Source: JBJKPP01 sp046706145 (GTDB taxonomy: Bacteria; Bacteroidota; Ignavibacteria; Ignavibacteriales; Ignavibacteriaceae). From it: a stretch of 28,299 nucleotides of DNA. A program made the position numbers and the translations under genes. Shown in pieces: positions 1 to 9,005 of this stretch (within the stretch, counting starts at the first letter, position 1; the number at the start of each line of letters is the position of its first letter). Below the pieces are notes generated by a model. That model worked only from the letters and a program-made list of their open reading frames with translations. It did not search any database and had not been told where the DNA came from. The stretch lies in the NCBI GenBank assembly GCA_046706145.1, contig JBJKPP010000220.1:1-28299 (forward strand), read 5' to 3'.

Positions 1-396
1 CTTTCTTTTGATTTTTTTCGAAACATCAAATTCATAACGTAGAAACATGTTATCTGTAAGAGCAATCCTTGTACTGTTTAAGAAAACCTCTGCTATTGTA
101 TCAAGCCCTTGAAAAATCAAATAAATAGAATCTTGGTTAAAAAAATTTTGGGGTAAATCAAAGGACGTCTTATATATCCAGTTCAGATTACTAACCCAGG
201 CGAGTTTTAATTCATTATCAGCATAAAACGGTTTCTCTATAAGTCTATTTTTTAACAAGTCAGTATGTACAGTACCCGGAATTTCAGCTTTATTCCACCT
301 CAATAATTTTGCATTCTTTACTGGAGAACTTCCGTAGCTCTCATCGTTTACTACTTTAAATTTCCACCCATTTGTCAATGAAAACTTTGAGTACAA
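1..396 (-). CDS. GH2 beta-mannosidase, N-terminal part (runs off window edge)
   Basis: An open frame of 132 codons runs to base 1 with no stop. It has the N-terminal sugar-binding domain of GH2 beta-mannosidases: a GWKFKV strand, then IPGTVHTDLL, then FYADNELKLAWVSNLNWIYK, then FQGLDTIAEVFLN. The catalytic barrel lies outside the window. No ATG fits. An in-frame stop lies at 409-411 and the first candidate start is TTG at 394-396, preceded by AAAAGG (405-410) at an 8-base spacing, so TTG is the likely start. That leaves only about 10 residues before the first domain strand, with no room for a signal peptide, so the enzyme is probably cytoplasmic and cleaves beta-mannosides from the non-reducing end of imported oligosaccharides. 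It follows the 1057-residue gene by 32 bases and is likely last or late in the same transcript. Family call is firm; exact start is less so. Confidence 0.85.
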   Translation of the reverse strand, partial: MYSKFSLTNGWKFKVVNDESYGSSPVKNAKLLRWNKAEIPGTVHTDLLKNRLIEKPFYADNELKLAWVSNLNWIYKTSFDLPQNFFNQDSIYLIFQGLDTIAEVFLNSTRIALTDNMFLRYEFDVSKKIKRK

Positions 397-404
397 TATA
401 AGTT

Positions 405-410
405 CCTTTT
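405..410 (-). promoter_or_regulatory. Ribosome binding site supporting a TTG start
   Basis: The minus strand reads AAAAGG, then AACTTATA, then TTG. The 8-base spacing is ideal and no in-frame ATG or GTG is available before the conserved GH2 domain. The site decides the start of the beta-mannosidase. Confidence 0.6.
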
Positions 411-428
411 AGAGTTTTGGATATGATA

Positions 429-3400
429 TTATTTGAGGAGAATCATTTTTTTTGTGAAAAATTTATCATTTGTCTTTAATCTGTAGAAATAAATCCCGCT
501 AGGGAAACTATCAGCCTTCCACAAAACTGAATAGCGTCCAGGGCTTTTAAATCCGTTAATTAATGTTTGAATTTTCTGACCAAGTATATTGTAAATTGTC
601 AAATTAACAATAGACGACTTATTCAAATCAAAAGTTATATTAGTCGATGGATTAAACGGGTTAGGATAATTTTGCATCAGGCTAGCTGAAATTGGAACTA
701 AATTATTTATATCAGAAACACCTGTTGTAGCATTGTACAATTCTTCAATCTTATCCAGAGGAAGCTCATAGTCATAAATTCTAATGTCATCTAACGTACC
801 ATAGAAATTGTAGCCCTGGTCAGTTGGCAGCATTTGACCTATTGTTAGAGTAACATTGGTTGTGGCTATATGTCCACCCCATTTAGTAAATGAGTCCAGA
901 TATCCATTCAAATAAATTTCCATATCTGAACCGCTGTAAGTCAATGTCACATTGTAAAGACTGTCCGCAATTATAGGGGTTTCTGAGTCAAGGTCTATAA
1001 TTCCGTTATTTATGGTTGTATCAGTTTTAATTGTCCATCTTAATTTGTTATTATTTGGAATGATAGATGCTTTCCACCTATTTGTATAACTGCCATGCGA
1101 AATAATATATTGTTCCTTGTTCAAGAACGCTTTAACCTTCATCCAAAAATTAATTGTAATAGCATTTTGAAAATTTAAGGATGCAGAGCTGGGAACCTGA
1201 ATGTCATTATTAGTCCCGTTAAAGAAATATGCACTGTTTGGATTTCCAAACCTGTCACTTGTTAGTGCAGCCCCATTCACACTACCATTATTATTGAAAC
1301 CACTTGCATCTAAGGCATTGCCATTGAAAGGATAATAAGCTACAAGGTCACCTGTTTGCTGAATTGTAAGGTCTCTAACTTCAACTTCAATACTATCTGA
1401 TACAATGCCGCCCTTGGAATCACTGACTTTACATTTGATATAAAAATTTCCCGAAATGCCTGGAGCTGTCCAATTTATTGTGCTGTCGGTTCCATTTATA
1501 ACTCCGGTTTTTGAACTCCAAGTAAAATTCAAACTATCTTTGTCTGCATCTGTTGCGAAACAGGTTATAACAGAATTTTTACCTAAACCAATTTTCCTTG
1601 GTGTAGCTTTAAATCCTTCAATAACAGGCGGATGGTTTATAATTTTTACTACTGTTATTGTGTCCGATGTCTTTGTCGAATTTCCAATTTCATCTGTTAC
1701 TGTAGATTGAATCGCAAACCGTCCACTAGAATCTGGCGCAATCCACTTAATATTTGAACCGGAGCCAAAAATACTCCCTCCCGTATTCTGCCAGTCGTAA
1801 CTAAGAGAATCTCCATCAACATCAACAGCGGTACAATACATCATTGTGGTATCTCCAACCAAAACAGTATCTTTCACTGAAGCTAAGTCCTTAATTCTCG
1901 GAGGATAATTTCCAGTAAAATGTCCTGAGTGAAAATCTACCACAACTCCATTGATGAGAAACTTATCTTCGTTGTATGATTGGGTGCCGCCAGCCGGCGT
2001 AATAACTAATACAACTGCAGAATTAGCAGGGATTTCAAAAGATGTAACATTGCTTACGCTAGTACTAATAAACTGTTTGGTAATAACGTCATAAATATCG
2101 TGGCTTCCGGCTCCTACATCTATTTGTACCGTCTTGGAAGAATCGTATGGATTGTAATATAGATAAGTTGGATAAGCATTTTGATGAAAATAATCTGTCT
2201 TCAAAAGATTAAGCTGCAGAATTCCAATTACGTTAGTTGTGTCGATAATAGCACCCAAAATTCCGACATGAGAAGAACTATAAAGCGTCAAAGTTGTACT
2301 TCCCCATCCTCCGTTTATTGCATCTCCGGAAGCAAATGGAGAAACAGAAAAATTGGATGGATTATATTGGTGCATAGCTTCATGAGCGATATAGAAATTT
2401 TTATCATACTGATCGGCCCATGTTTTACTTGGCTGGTCTTGATTTTGAGCAGGCAAATAATTAGGGTAGAAAAGTCTGCTCGCATTGGCAACATTTAAAA
2501 CCCATTTCCCAATTGCCCTGGCCAATCTTGAGTCATATCTAACAAGCGGAACTAACGCACCAACTTGCTCAAAAGTATTCATGCTAAAAGGATAATTATT
2601 GGAGCCATTGACCTCACCAATTAATCCATCAACATCATAACCTCCCCATGTACTGTTTGTCATCGCACCCCAGTTTCGAAGTGGTCCAACATTGAAGCAC
2701 CAATTAAGCATCTTTGTAACATCATAATTAGTTCCAAGTTCCGCATTCATTCTCGCAGCAGTATAAACACCATATGAAAGCTGTAGCTCGTAAGCGGGAT
2801 TTGAACTCAGACTGTTCAAATATTCCATACACCATTCCGCACCAACTCTATATTTTTCAACACCAGTTTTGACATATGCATTATATAGAATCCATGCAAG
2901 AGCACCGGCAGCTTCCGGTTCATAAACACTTGCATTGTATGGCACCATATTTTGTAAATCAAATCCCCTATGATTTACATTTGGAATAGTCCAAGGAGTT
3001 GCACTTCCACCCATTTTTTTAACTGCTTCCAGCCATTTATCTGCTACGCTTGTGAATTGTGCTTGGAAAATACTTGTATTAGGATACAAATAATAAAGTT
3101 GATAAAAGAAAACATTCGGCATGGTTTCATACCAAAAATCGTCATAAGTCATATCATCTGGATGATTTTTATAAACTCCTAAGCCATTTCTCTTATTGAA
3201 CCATTCTCCACACATTTTCACCCAATTGTATCCGTTTTGATTAGATTTATCAACACCAACTAAGGAGGCACCAATTACTGCCGGAAGACAATTTATAGCT
3301 TCCGCAGAAGTTGGGTCTGTTGTTCCAACGACAGTAGCTAATCCAAACCTTAGCTGCCCAGGATAATTTGTAGAATTATTGTCTGTCCAAATTAGAGGAA

Positions 3401-3602
3401 GATAGTTCCCTGTAAGATTTAGATTGAAGGCCAAAGCATCGTAGCCTAAAGCCACATTTTTCCAATTTCTCATCTCATAAGGTTGAGGAAAATTGGGCAT
3501 CATTTCTATCCGGCTAATATTTATTTGCTGTCCAAAAATATTTTGACTAAGCATCCCAAATACAAAAATTATTATTAAAAATTTTTGATGAACCTGACAC
3601 AT
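429..3602 (-). CDS. Secreted 1057-residue protein: toroid-like domain, two Ig/PKD-like domains, LamG, T9SS sorting domain
   Basis: A hydrophobic signal peptide covers about residues 8-25. Residues about 26-565 form a large domain rich in Trp, Tyr and Asn, with repeated helical stretches (EPEAAGALAWILYNAYVKTG, VGAEWCMEYLNSL) and a beta-rich end, which looks like an (alpha/alpha)-toroid followed by a beta-sandwich, as in several polysaccharide hydrolases and lyases. I do not recognise the family. Two Ig/PKD-like repeats follow (about 566-652 and 654-742, each opening with PP[RV]I and carrying a D.D.DSL motif), then a LamG/concanavalin-like domain (about 745-960, YYPFNGNALDASGFNNNG) and a T9SS type A sorting domain (about 970-1057, QNYPNPFNPST to KKMILLK). 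It is probably exported and anchored at the surface. Its place between a toroid protein and a GH2 beta-mannosidase suggests action on mannan or a mannose-containing glycan; that is inference. Confidence 0.8.
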   Translation of the reverse strand: MCQVHQKFLIIIFVFGMLSQNIFGQQINISRIEMMPNFPQPYEMRNWKNVALGYDALAFNLNLTGNYLPLIWTDNNSTNYPGQLRFGLATVVGTTDPTSAEAINCLPAVIGASLVGVDKSNQNGYNWVKMCGEWFNKRNGLGVYKNHPDDMTYDDFWYETMPNVFFYQLYYLYPNTSIFQAQFTSVADKWLEAVKKMGGSATPWTIPNVNHRGFDLQNMVPYNASVYEPEAAGALAWILYNAYVKTGVEKYRVGAEWCMEYLNSLSSNPAYELQLSYGVYTAARMNAELGTNYDVTKMLNWCFNVGPLRNWGAMTNSTWGGYDVDGLIGEVNGSNNYPFSMNTFEQVGALVPLVRYDSRLARAIGKWVLNVANASRLFYPNYLPAQNQDQPSKTWADQYDKNFYIAHEAMHQYNPSNFSVSPFASGDAINGGWGSTTLTLYSSSHVGILGAIIDTTNVIGILQLNLLKTDYFHQNAYPTYLYYNPYDSSKTVQIDVGAGSHDIYDVITKQFISTSVSNVTSFEIPANSAVVLVITPAGGTQSYNEDKFLINGVVVDFHSGHFTGNYPPRIKDLASVKDTVLVGDTTMMYCTAVDVDGDSLSYDWQNTGGSIFGSGSNIKWIAPDSSGRFAIQSTVTDEIGNSTKTSDTITVVKIINHPPVIEGFKATPRKIGLGKNSVITCFATDADKDSLNFTWSSKTGVINGTDSTINWTAPGISGNFYIKCKVSDSKGGIVSDSIEVEVRDLTIQQTGDLVAYYPFNGNALDASGFNNNGSVNGAALTSDRFGNPNSAYFFNGTNNDIQVPSSASLNFQNAITINFWMKVKAFLNKEQYIISHGSYTNRWKASIIPNNNKLRWTIKTDTTINNGIIDLDSETPIIADSLYNVTLTYSGSDMEIYLNGYLDSFTKWGGHIATTNVTLTIGQMLPTDQGYNFYGTLDDIRIYDYELPLDKIEELYNATTGVSDINNLVPISASLMQNYPNPFNPSTNITFDLNKSSIVNLTIYNILGQKIQTLINGFKSPGRYSVLWKADSFPSGIYFYRLKTNDKFFTKKMILLK

Positions 3603-3620
3603 AATTTTACCATATGGATT

Positions 3621-4937
3621 TTAATTCGACTTATTTTTAATCCAATCAAATAATGTTTTTTCAGCAGTAGGATTATTTTCTATCTCTATTAAAGTTAATA
3701 ACGCTTCCACTGTGGATTCTGCACCGGAATTTTTATTTACTTCCGTATCACTTAGGATACCATCAAAACAAACTCCATCTTGCTGATTGTACATCACCTG
3801 CTTGGCAGCATTATTTCCTAAAAGCCATGTGGCTATCTTTCCGGCCATAATTTCTACCTCTTTATTCTTTTTTATTCTTACAAAATTTAGACAAGCCCAA
3901 ACCATTGGTCTGATTTGATATGCTATCTGGGAGAATTTATGCTCATCTAGAATTTTTATTGTTTCTCCTTTTTTTTCTACTTTGAAATCCGTGAAATATG
4001 AGTTCTTCATTAAATAAGGATAAAAATATTTTATCTCATCGGCAGCGTGTCTGATATACTGTTTTTTTCCAAACAATCTTCCTGCATCTATTAAAGCATC
4101 CGCTTGGCTATTACCCCACCCGTGCCATGAATTTTCCCAGCTTAAGAAACTTGAATAAGGCGGATTTTTTTTTGAGTGAACCTGCATTTTCTCAATTCCA
4201 TCACAAAGTTTAATTATATCATTCTTTACTTCTTTGCTCTTCGTAACTTCATAATAAACACATAATGCTTTTACAATAATAGCGGCTTGGTCAGCGGCAT
4301 TTCTAAAAGGCAACCAGCCCGGAACAGAAAAACCTCCATAATTTTTTGTGGAATCCGTAAAATTATTATTTAGCCAATTATGCGTAATACTTACAGTCTT
4401 TGACAACCTATTCATAATTTCTTGTAAAAAACCGGTCGAATGCCTGGCTCCTGATGGATTTATGTCCTCATTATGAAAAAATTTGGCCGCTTCAGATAAA
4501 GCCCAGATAGCCCGCCACGTCCACCAATTTGGTTGTGCCACACTCGTCCTGTAAGTAGAATCAATTGTATAATCATTCCAAATAAAATTGTAGAAGAAAC
4601 CATTGCTTGACTGCATATACAATAAAAACTTTGTGAGATTCTCTATCTTCTTCAATACCTTTATATCTGGGTGTTGATGATAATATTTAATATAAAATAT
4701 CTCAGCCCGCGCCGCATCATCAACGCAGGCTATCCCCTCTCCTTTGGCTTCCACATAATTATAATTTGGATAATCAGAGTATATATGGACAATTCCCATC
4801 GTATCATCATTTACAACAATATTACTGTATAGATGATCAAGATGAGAAGTGTTGATTAATGATTCTTCCTGAGCCGGAACTTTTGAAACAAGAAGTGTGC
4901 TCAGCAAAATAATTGAACAGCCAATTTCCTTAATCAT
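3621..4937 (-). CDS. Exported six-hairpin (toroid-like) protein, possible glycoside-processing enzyme
   Basis: This 438-residue protein has a signal peptide (about 1-22, ending near VPAQ) and no sorting domain, so it is probably periplasmic or released. The body looks like an (alpha/alpha)6 helical toroid. Near the N-terminus it carries DDTMGIVHIYSDYP and then EGIACVDDAARAEIFY. I recall a comparable pairing, DDTGI..H followed by VDD.ARA, from uncharacterised toroid proteins encoded beside GH130 genes; this is memory, not a search. Later Trp-rich helices (QPNWWTWRAIWALSEAAKFF, SWENSWHGWGNSQADALIDA) resemble sugar-binding toroid interiors. The gene lies 18 bases after a GH130 gene and 18 bases before the 1057-residue protein. 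Acidic residues that could be catalytic are present (the VDD pair), but the reaction is unknown. Confidence 0.7.
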   Translation of the reverse strand: MIKEIGCSIILLSTLLVSKVPAQEESLINTSHLDHLYSNIVVNDDTMGIVHIYSDYPNYNYVEAKGEGIACVDDAARAEIFYIKYYHQHPDIKVLKKIENLTKFLLYMQSSNGFFYNFIWNDYTIDSTYRTSVAQPNWWTWRAIWALSEAAKFFHNEDINPSGARHSTGFLQEIMNRLSKTVSITHNWLNNNFTDSTKNYGGFSVPGWLPFRNAADQAAIIVKALCVYYEVTKSKEVKNDIIKLCDGIEKMQVHSKKNPPYSSFLSWENSWHGWGNSQADALIDAGRLFGKKQYIRHAADEIKYFYPYLMKNSYFTDFKVEKKGETIKILDEHKFSQIAYQIRPMVWACLNFVRIKKNKEVEIMAGKIATWLLGNNAAKQVMYNQQDGVCFDGILSDTEVNKNSGAESTVEALLTLIEIENNPTAEKTLFDWIKNKSN

Positions 4938-4955
4938 ATTTTATTCTAGCCAACC

Positions 4956-5867
4956 TTATTTAACAGGTTTACATTGAGATAAAAGATAATTTATTGTTGT
5001 TGTAGCAAGGCAGATATTAGTATCTGCTCCCGAATAATATATTTTCACTTGTCCGTCATCTTCAGCAATCCACCCATTTGAAAAAACCACATTTCCAACG
5101 TCCCCAATTCTTTCATATGATTCTTCGGGTGATAAAATCGGTTCATCACATTTTCCCTTTATTATCCATGGCTTCTCCAAATCAAGTAGTACAACCCCTA
5201 ATCTATAAATCGAGCTAATTCCAAACCCTCTTACACCATGATAAAGCATCAACCAGCCATCTTTCGTTTTTACCGGGGGCCCTGAATTACCTATTTTGTT
5301 AGCCTCCCAAGTGCCTTGTTCAGGCTGCATCAGAACTCGATAACCTCCCCAATGAATCAGGTCGGGACTTTTGCTAATCCATATATCGTTTCTTTCCTCG
5401 GCCGTTGGTCTGTCAACCTTCCAGTAAAAACCATTTATTTTTTCCGGGAAGATAGCACTGTCTTTATTTGAAGGTTCACTAATCGGACCTAAAACATTAA
5501 AAGCTTCAAAATCCTCTGTCTCAGTCAACATCACCAAAGGCTTGAATTCTGAGTAACCCGTATAACTCAGATAGAATTTACCATCAACTTGAGTTACTCT
5601 TGGGTCTTCAATTCCCCACTTAGCATATTTAAAATTTTCACCATGATGTTCCGGGCTAAGCAAAATAGTTTCGTGAATTTTAAATTCTATCCCGTTTTTG
5701 CTTTCTGCCAGTAGGAATGAAGATTTGCCAGTCGGCAGCTCCACCCTACACACGAGCAGATACTTATCTTTCCACTTAACTGCACCAGGATTGAAAATGC
5801 TATTAACTTTGAAGGGTACACTCTCTTTAGTAATTATAGGATTTTTTTCGTACTTAACTATTCCCAT
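4956..5867 (-). CDS. GH130 beta-mannoside phosphorylase (short type)
   Basis: At 303 residues without a signal peptide this has the size and five-bladed propeller pattern of GH130 phosphorylases that split beta-mannosides with phosphate to give mannose 1-phosphate. Visible family features are FNPGAV (26-31), the catalytic-acid motif GIEDPRV with Asp88, DRPT with Arg153, the NKIGNSGPP segment with Lys191, LYHGV with His210, and a late YYSGADT. Arg153, Lys191 and His210 are of the kind that bind phosphate in GH130 phosphorylases, favouring phosphorolysis over hydrolysis, although I could not align them. A good SD (AAAGAGG) precedes the ATG. The neighbours are a second, longer GH130 gene upstream and an ABC importer, so imported beta-mannooligosaccharides are the likely substrate. 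The exact linkage (1,2 or 1,4; Man-Man or Man-Glc) cannot be told. Confidence 0.88.
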   Translation of the reverse strand: MGIVKYEKNPIITKESVPFKVNSIFNPGAVKWKDKYLLVCRVELPTGKSSFLLAESKNGIEFKIHETILLSPEHHGENFKYAKWGIEDPRVTQVDGKFYLSYTGYSEFKPLVMLTETEDFEAFNVLGPISEPSNKDSAIFPEKINGFYWKVDRPTAEERNDIWISKSPDLIHWGGYRVLMQPEQGTWEANKIGNSGPPVKTKDGWLMLYHGVRGFGISSIYRLGVVLLDLEKPWIIKGKCDEPILSPEESYERIGDVGNVVFSNGWIAEDDGQVKIYYSGADTNICLATTTINYLLSQCKPVK

Positions 5868-5901
5868 TTATACCTCTTTAAAAACTATTTTGTAAAAAGA
5901 T

Positions 5902-7311
5902 TTATTTCATTTTTTTGAGTAATTCAGAAAGTCGGACTCTCGCAAAGCTAGTCGCCGAATCCGATTTAGCATATGGAATTATTACATGATCACCCATCAC
6001 CATTGACCCGCAAGAATAAACAACATTTGGGACATAACCTTCTCTGTCTTTGCCAATTGAAGAGATTAATGGTTCGGATAAGCAACCAATGATTTTCTTT
6101 GGATTATTCTTGTCCAGCAAGCAAGCACTAATAACATATTTTCTCATTGTACCCACAGCATGAGTAATTAAAAGCCAACCTTCATTAATTTCAATTGGGG
6201 AACCACAATTGCCAAGTTGAATTGTTTCCCATGAATATTCGGGTTTCTTCATAACCTCATACTCATCCCACTGATATAAATTATCAGAACTCATTATTGA
6301 GATATTTACTCCTCCCTGACGGGAAATCATCCAGTATTTATTGTTAATTTTTCTTGGAAAAAGAGCCATTCCTTTATCTTGTACTGCTTTGCCGTGAAGA
6401 CTTCTTACTTCAAATTTTTTAAAATCTTTTGTCTCAAGTAACTGCACTCTAAACGAACGACCATTGTACGCAGTGTATGTACCATAGTATTTCGAAAAAT
6501 TCTCTTCCTTAAACTTTACAAATCTTACATCTTCCATTCCAACAGTTTCACTCTTTGAATAGGGAAAAATCACTTGTTCGTCCAAATGGACATTTTTAGG
6601 AAAGCTCATTGAATAGTTTGATTCCATATAGTCAACTAAGAAAGAATTGTTTGAATCTGAATTTGGGAAATGTTCATTTAATAATTTGAAGAAATTTTGT
6701 TTAGTAAAACTTTGAGGTAAAGTTTCAAATATTTTTTTATCTATTCTGTTAAAATATTTTTTGTGAACTCTCAATTCTTGTTTATCAAAAGGAACTTCTT
6801 CATTTACTTTTGGCAGTGAAACAAAACTCGAAGATTTTTCTAGCCGGATATTAAGTCTTTTATCAATGACACATGTTCTAAATTCTATAGAAGAAAGATG
6901 ACCTTCCCCAGTGGACCTTAAACTTAGAATAAATCGTACTTCGTCATTTTTTAAATTTCTTTGGTTTGGATGTAATACAATAGAAGGATTAAACAACGAA
7001 GCTGCCTCTACAGAATATTCCTTTGAGAAAAATAGTCCTATTAAAAATTTTCTATTATTAGAAATCAATTTATTTGGTGGTAAATATTTTTGAACGTTCT
7101 CTAAATTACTTTTTATAATACTCTTAAAATTTCTATGCCTCTTTTCAAATTCTCTAAGAGTTTTCTTAAGTGTTTTAGTAACCTCGTCTTCGCTCAGCCT
7201 TATTATTCTTTCAAGGGTTTGTTTAGTTCTCTCCTCACCCATATTAAAAAATTTTAGAATTACTCTTTTATTATTAGCGGCCAAATCAATTGGATAACGG
7301 TAAACCAGCAT
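5902..7311 (-). CDS. GH130-related protein (long type, with N-terminal helical extension)
   Basis: This 469-residue protein lacks a signal peptide. Residues about 1-95 are charged and helical. The propeller begins near 105 (FNPSIVLHP) and holds the GH130 landmarks: SLRSTGEGHLSSIEFRT (130-146), VGMEDVRFV with Asp261 at the catalytic-acid position, FPRKINNKYWMISRQ, QLGNCGSPIE, LITHAVG with His384, and IPYAKSDSAT. It is clearly a different subgroup from the 303-residue neighbour: longer, EDVR rather than EDPR, and with an extra roughly 100-residue insert between blades 1 and 2. I recall similar long GH130 proteins beside glycan-processing genes. It is probably a cytoplasmic beta-mannoside phosphorylase or hydrolase with another linkage preference. 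It starts 17 bases after the second ABC permease. The SD (AAGGAG) is 12 bases from the ATG, a long spacing, so the start is less sure than the family. Confidence 0.8.
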   Translation of the reverse strand: MLVYRYPIDLAANNKRVILKFFNMGEERTKQTLERIIRLSEDEVTKTLKKTLREFEKRHRNFKSIIKSNLENVQKYLPPNKLISNNRKFLIGLFFSKEYSVEAASLFNPSIVLHPNQRNLKNDEVRFILSLRSTGEGHLSSIEFRTCVIDKRLNIRLEKSSSFVSLPKVNEEVPFDKQELRVHKKYFNRIDKKIFETLPQSFTKQNFFKLLNEHFPNSDSNNSFLVDYMESNYSMSFPKNVHLDEQVIFPYSKSETVGMEDVRFVKFKEENFSKYYGTYTAYNGRSFRVQLLETKDFKKFEVRSLHGKAVQDKGMALFPRKINNKYWMISRQGGVNISIMSSDNLYQWDEYEVMKKPEYSWETIQLGNCGSPIEINEGWLLITHAVGTMRKYVISACLLDKNNPKKIIGCLSEPLISSIGKDREGYVPNVVYSCGSMVMGDHVIIPYAKSDSATSFARVRLSELLKKMK

Positions 7312-7328
7312 GAAAAATATTTTCTCCT

Positions 7329-8138
7329 TTATTCTTTAATTCCGGTTGAAGCCATACTTTGGATAAAGTATTTCTGAAAGAATAAATACGCTACTACAAT
7401 AGGAAGCGCTAATACTGTTGCCGCCGCAAGTTTCACCCCGAGTTGTGATTCTGCAGCACCGCCAACAGCAAATAATGTAACAAGTTGTGGCATAGTCATT
7501 AACTTATCATTTCTAATCACAATTAATGGCCAAAGAACTTCATTCCATGACGTCATAAAAGTTAAAATTCCAACAGTTACAATGGCAGGGACTGAATTGG
7601 GCCATAAAACCCTAAATATAATTTGCAGTTCGCTGCATCCATCAATTCTTGCAGCATCAATGATTGATTCAGGCATGCTTTTGAAGTACTGACGAAATAG
7701 AATAATTGCAAGAGCATTCATCAAGTAAGGAACAATCAGTGCTAAATATGTATCTACCCATTTAAACTTTACCATTATAATGTACTGTGGAATCAAAGTA
7801 ATTTGAAATGGAAGGGTCATTGTAAATATTATAACGAAGAATATTAAATTCCGCCCTTTGAAATGCAATCTTGAAAGTGCATAACCTACCATTGAACTAA
7901 AAACTAAAACCCCTGCTGTAATGGTTCCTGAAACAAAAATACTATTAAAGAATGCTCTAATGATTGGAATTTTAGAGAACATTGACTGGTAGCTTCCAAG
8001 AGTCAAATATGTGGGTAAAAACGTTAGGTCACCTATCTGATTTTCGGGAGATAGGGAAGCTAAAAACATCCACAAAAAAGGATAAATAAATATCAACGCC
8101 GCAAATAAGAGAAGGATATAGAAAATCGCTTTCTTCAT
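7329..8138 (-). CDS. ABC sugar importer permease, MalG-type
   Basis: A 269-residue inner-membrane protein with about six transmembrane helices, typical in length for MalG/UgpE-type permeases of carbohydrate uptake (CUT1) importers. The cytoplasmic EAA loop that contacts the ATPase is visible as ESIIDAARIDGCSELQIIFR, followed by VLWPNSVPA. The start overlaps the stop of the preceding permease gene by 4 bases (ATGA), and a GAGAGGG sequence inside that gene's last codons serves as ribosome binding site, indicating translational coupling. With the MalF-type permease and the lipoprotein it forms an importer, probably for mannooligosaccharides given the following GH130 genes. No ATPase gene is encoded nearby. 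Confidence 0.93.
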   Translation of the reverse strand: MKKAIFYILLLFAALIFIYPFLWMFLASLSPENQIGDLTFLPTYLTLGSYQSMFSKIPIIRAFFNSIFVSGTITAGVLVFSSMVGYALSRLHFKGRNLIFFVIIFTMTLPFQITLIPQYIIMVKFKWVDTYLALIVPYLMNALAIILFRQYFKSMPESIIDAARIDGCSELQIIFRVLWPNSVPAIVTVGILTFMTSWNEVLWPLIVIRNDKLMTMPQLVTLFAVGGAAESQLGVKLAAATVLALPIVVAYLFFQKYFIQSMASTGIKE

Positions 8139-8995
8139 GCGTCATCCCTCTCTATAAATTTTTTCTGTATCATTACAACTGTCAAAATCAATAACGCAAA
8201 GAACAATCCCAATGTTGCTGAGTAGCCCATATGATAGTATGTAAATCCTTGCTTATAAATATAAAGCACAGCCGATAATGTACTATTTAATGGGCCACCC
8301 CCAGTCATCACGTAAGGTTCAATGAAAAGTGAGAATCCTGAAATTGTGGAAAGAATTACTACCATAAAAATTGTTGGATTTATAGCAGGGAAAGTTATTT
8401 TCCAAAATTTCTGCCAACGGTTTGCACCTTCCAATTCTGCAGCTTCATAATATTGTTCAGGGACTGTCTGCAACCCTACAAGAAAAAGTATTATATACAA
8501 ACCGACGTTTTTCCACGTTGCCATAATTGCAATAGATGGCATAGCCAATTTTGGATTGATAAGCCAGCCAACCCTTCCCAAACCAAGAGATGTTAATATC
8601 CTATTGAATAGTCCGGTGTCAAATCCATATAACTGCTGCCAGAGAATTGTTACAACAACTCCGGATACTATGACAGGAAGGAAGAACGAAGCGCGGAAAA
8701 ATCCACGAAATCTTATTTTTTGATTGAGAACTTCTGCTATAAAAAGTGCAAAAATTATTTGCAGTGGTATATGTATTACAAGGAAAATAAAAGTATTAAT
8801 TAATGATTTCAAAAAGAAACTATCCTGAAAAAGTCTTTTATAATTTCCCAGTCCAATAAAATGCATCGGAGAAATAATATCCCATTTCTGAAAAGTGAGG
8901 TAAACAGAAAAGAAAACAGGAAATAATATAAATATTGCAAAATAAATTATGTATGGAGAAACCAGAAGATATGGTGTTAATTTCTTATATCTCAT
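8135..8995 (-). CDS. ABC sugar importer permease, MalF-type
   Basis: A 286-residue inner-membrane permease with about six helices and the EAA loop EQYYEAAELEGANRWQKFW followed by KITFPAINPT. The N-terminus (YLLVSPYIIYFAIFILFPV) is typical of the MalF/UgpA branch without the extra helices of E. coli MalF. It starts 10 bases after the substrate-binding lipoprotein gene and shares 4 bases with the MalG-type gene, so the three are co-transcribed. It forms a heterodimeric channel with that partner. Substrate is inferred from gene context only. Confidence 0.93.
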   Translation of the reverse strand: MRYKKLTPYLLVSPYIIYFAIFILFPVFFSVYLTFQKWDIISPMHFIGLGNYKRLFQDSFFLKSLINTFIFLVIHIPLQIIFALFIAEVLNQKIRFRGFFRASFFLPVIVSGVVVTILWQQLYGFDTGLFNRILTSLGLGRVGWLINPKLAMPSIAIMATWKNVGLYIILFLVGLQTVPEQYYEAAELEGANRWQKFWKITFPAINPTIFMVVILSTISGFSLFIEPYVMTGGGPLNSTLSAVLYIYKQGFTYYHMGYSATLGLFFALLILTVVMIQKKFIERDDA

Positions 8996-9005
8996 TTAAA
9001 AACTC

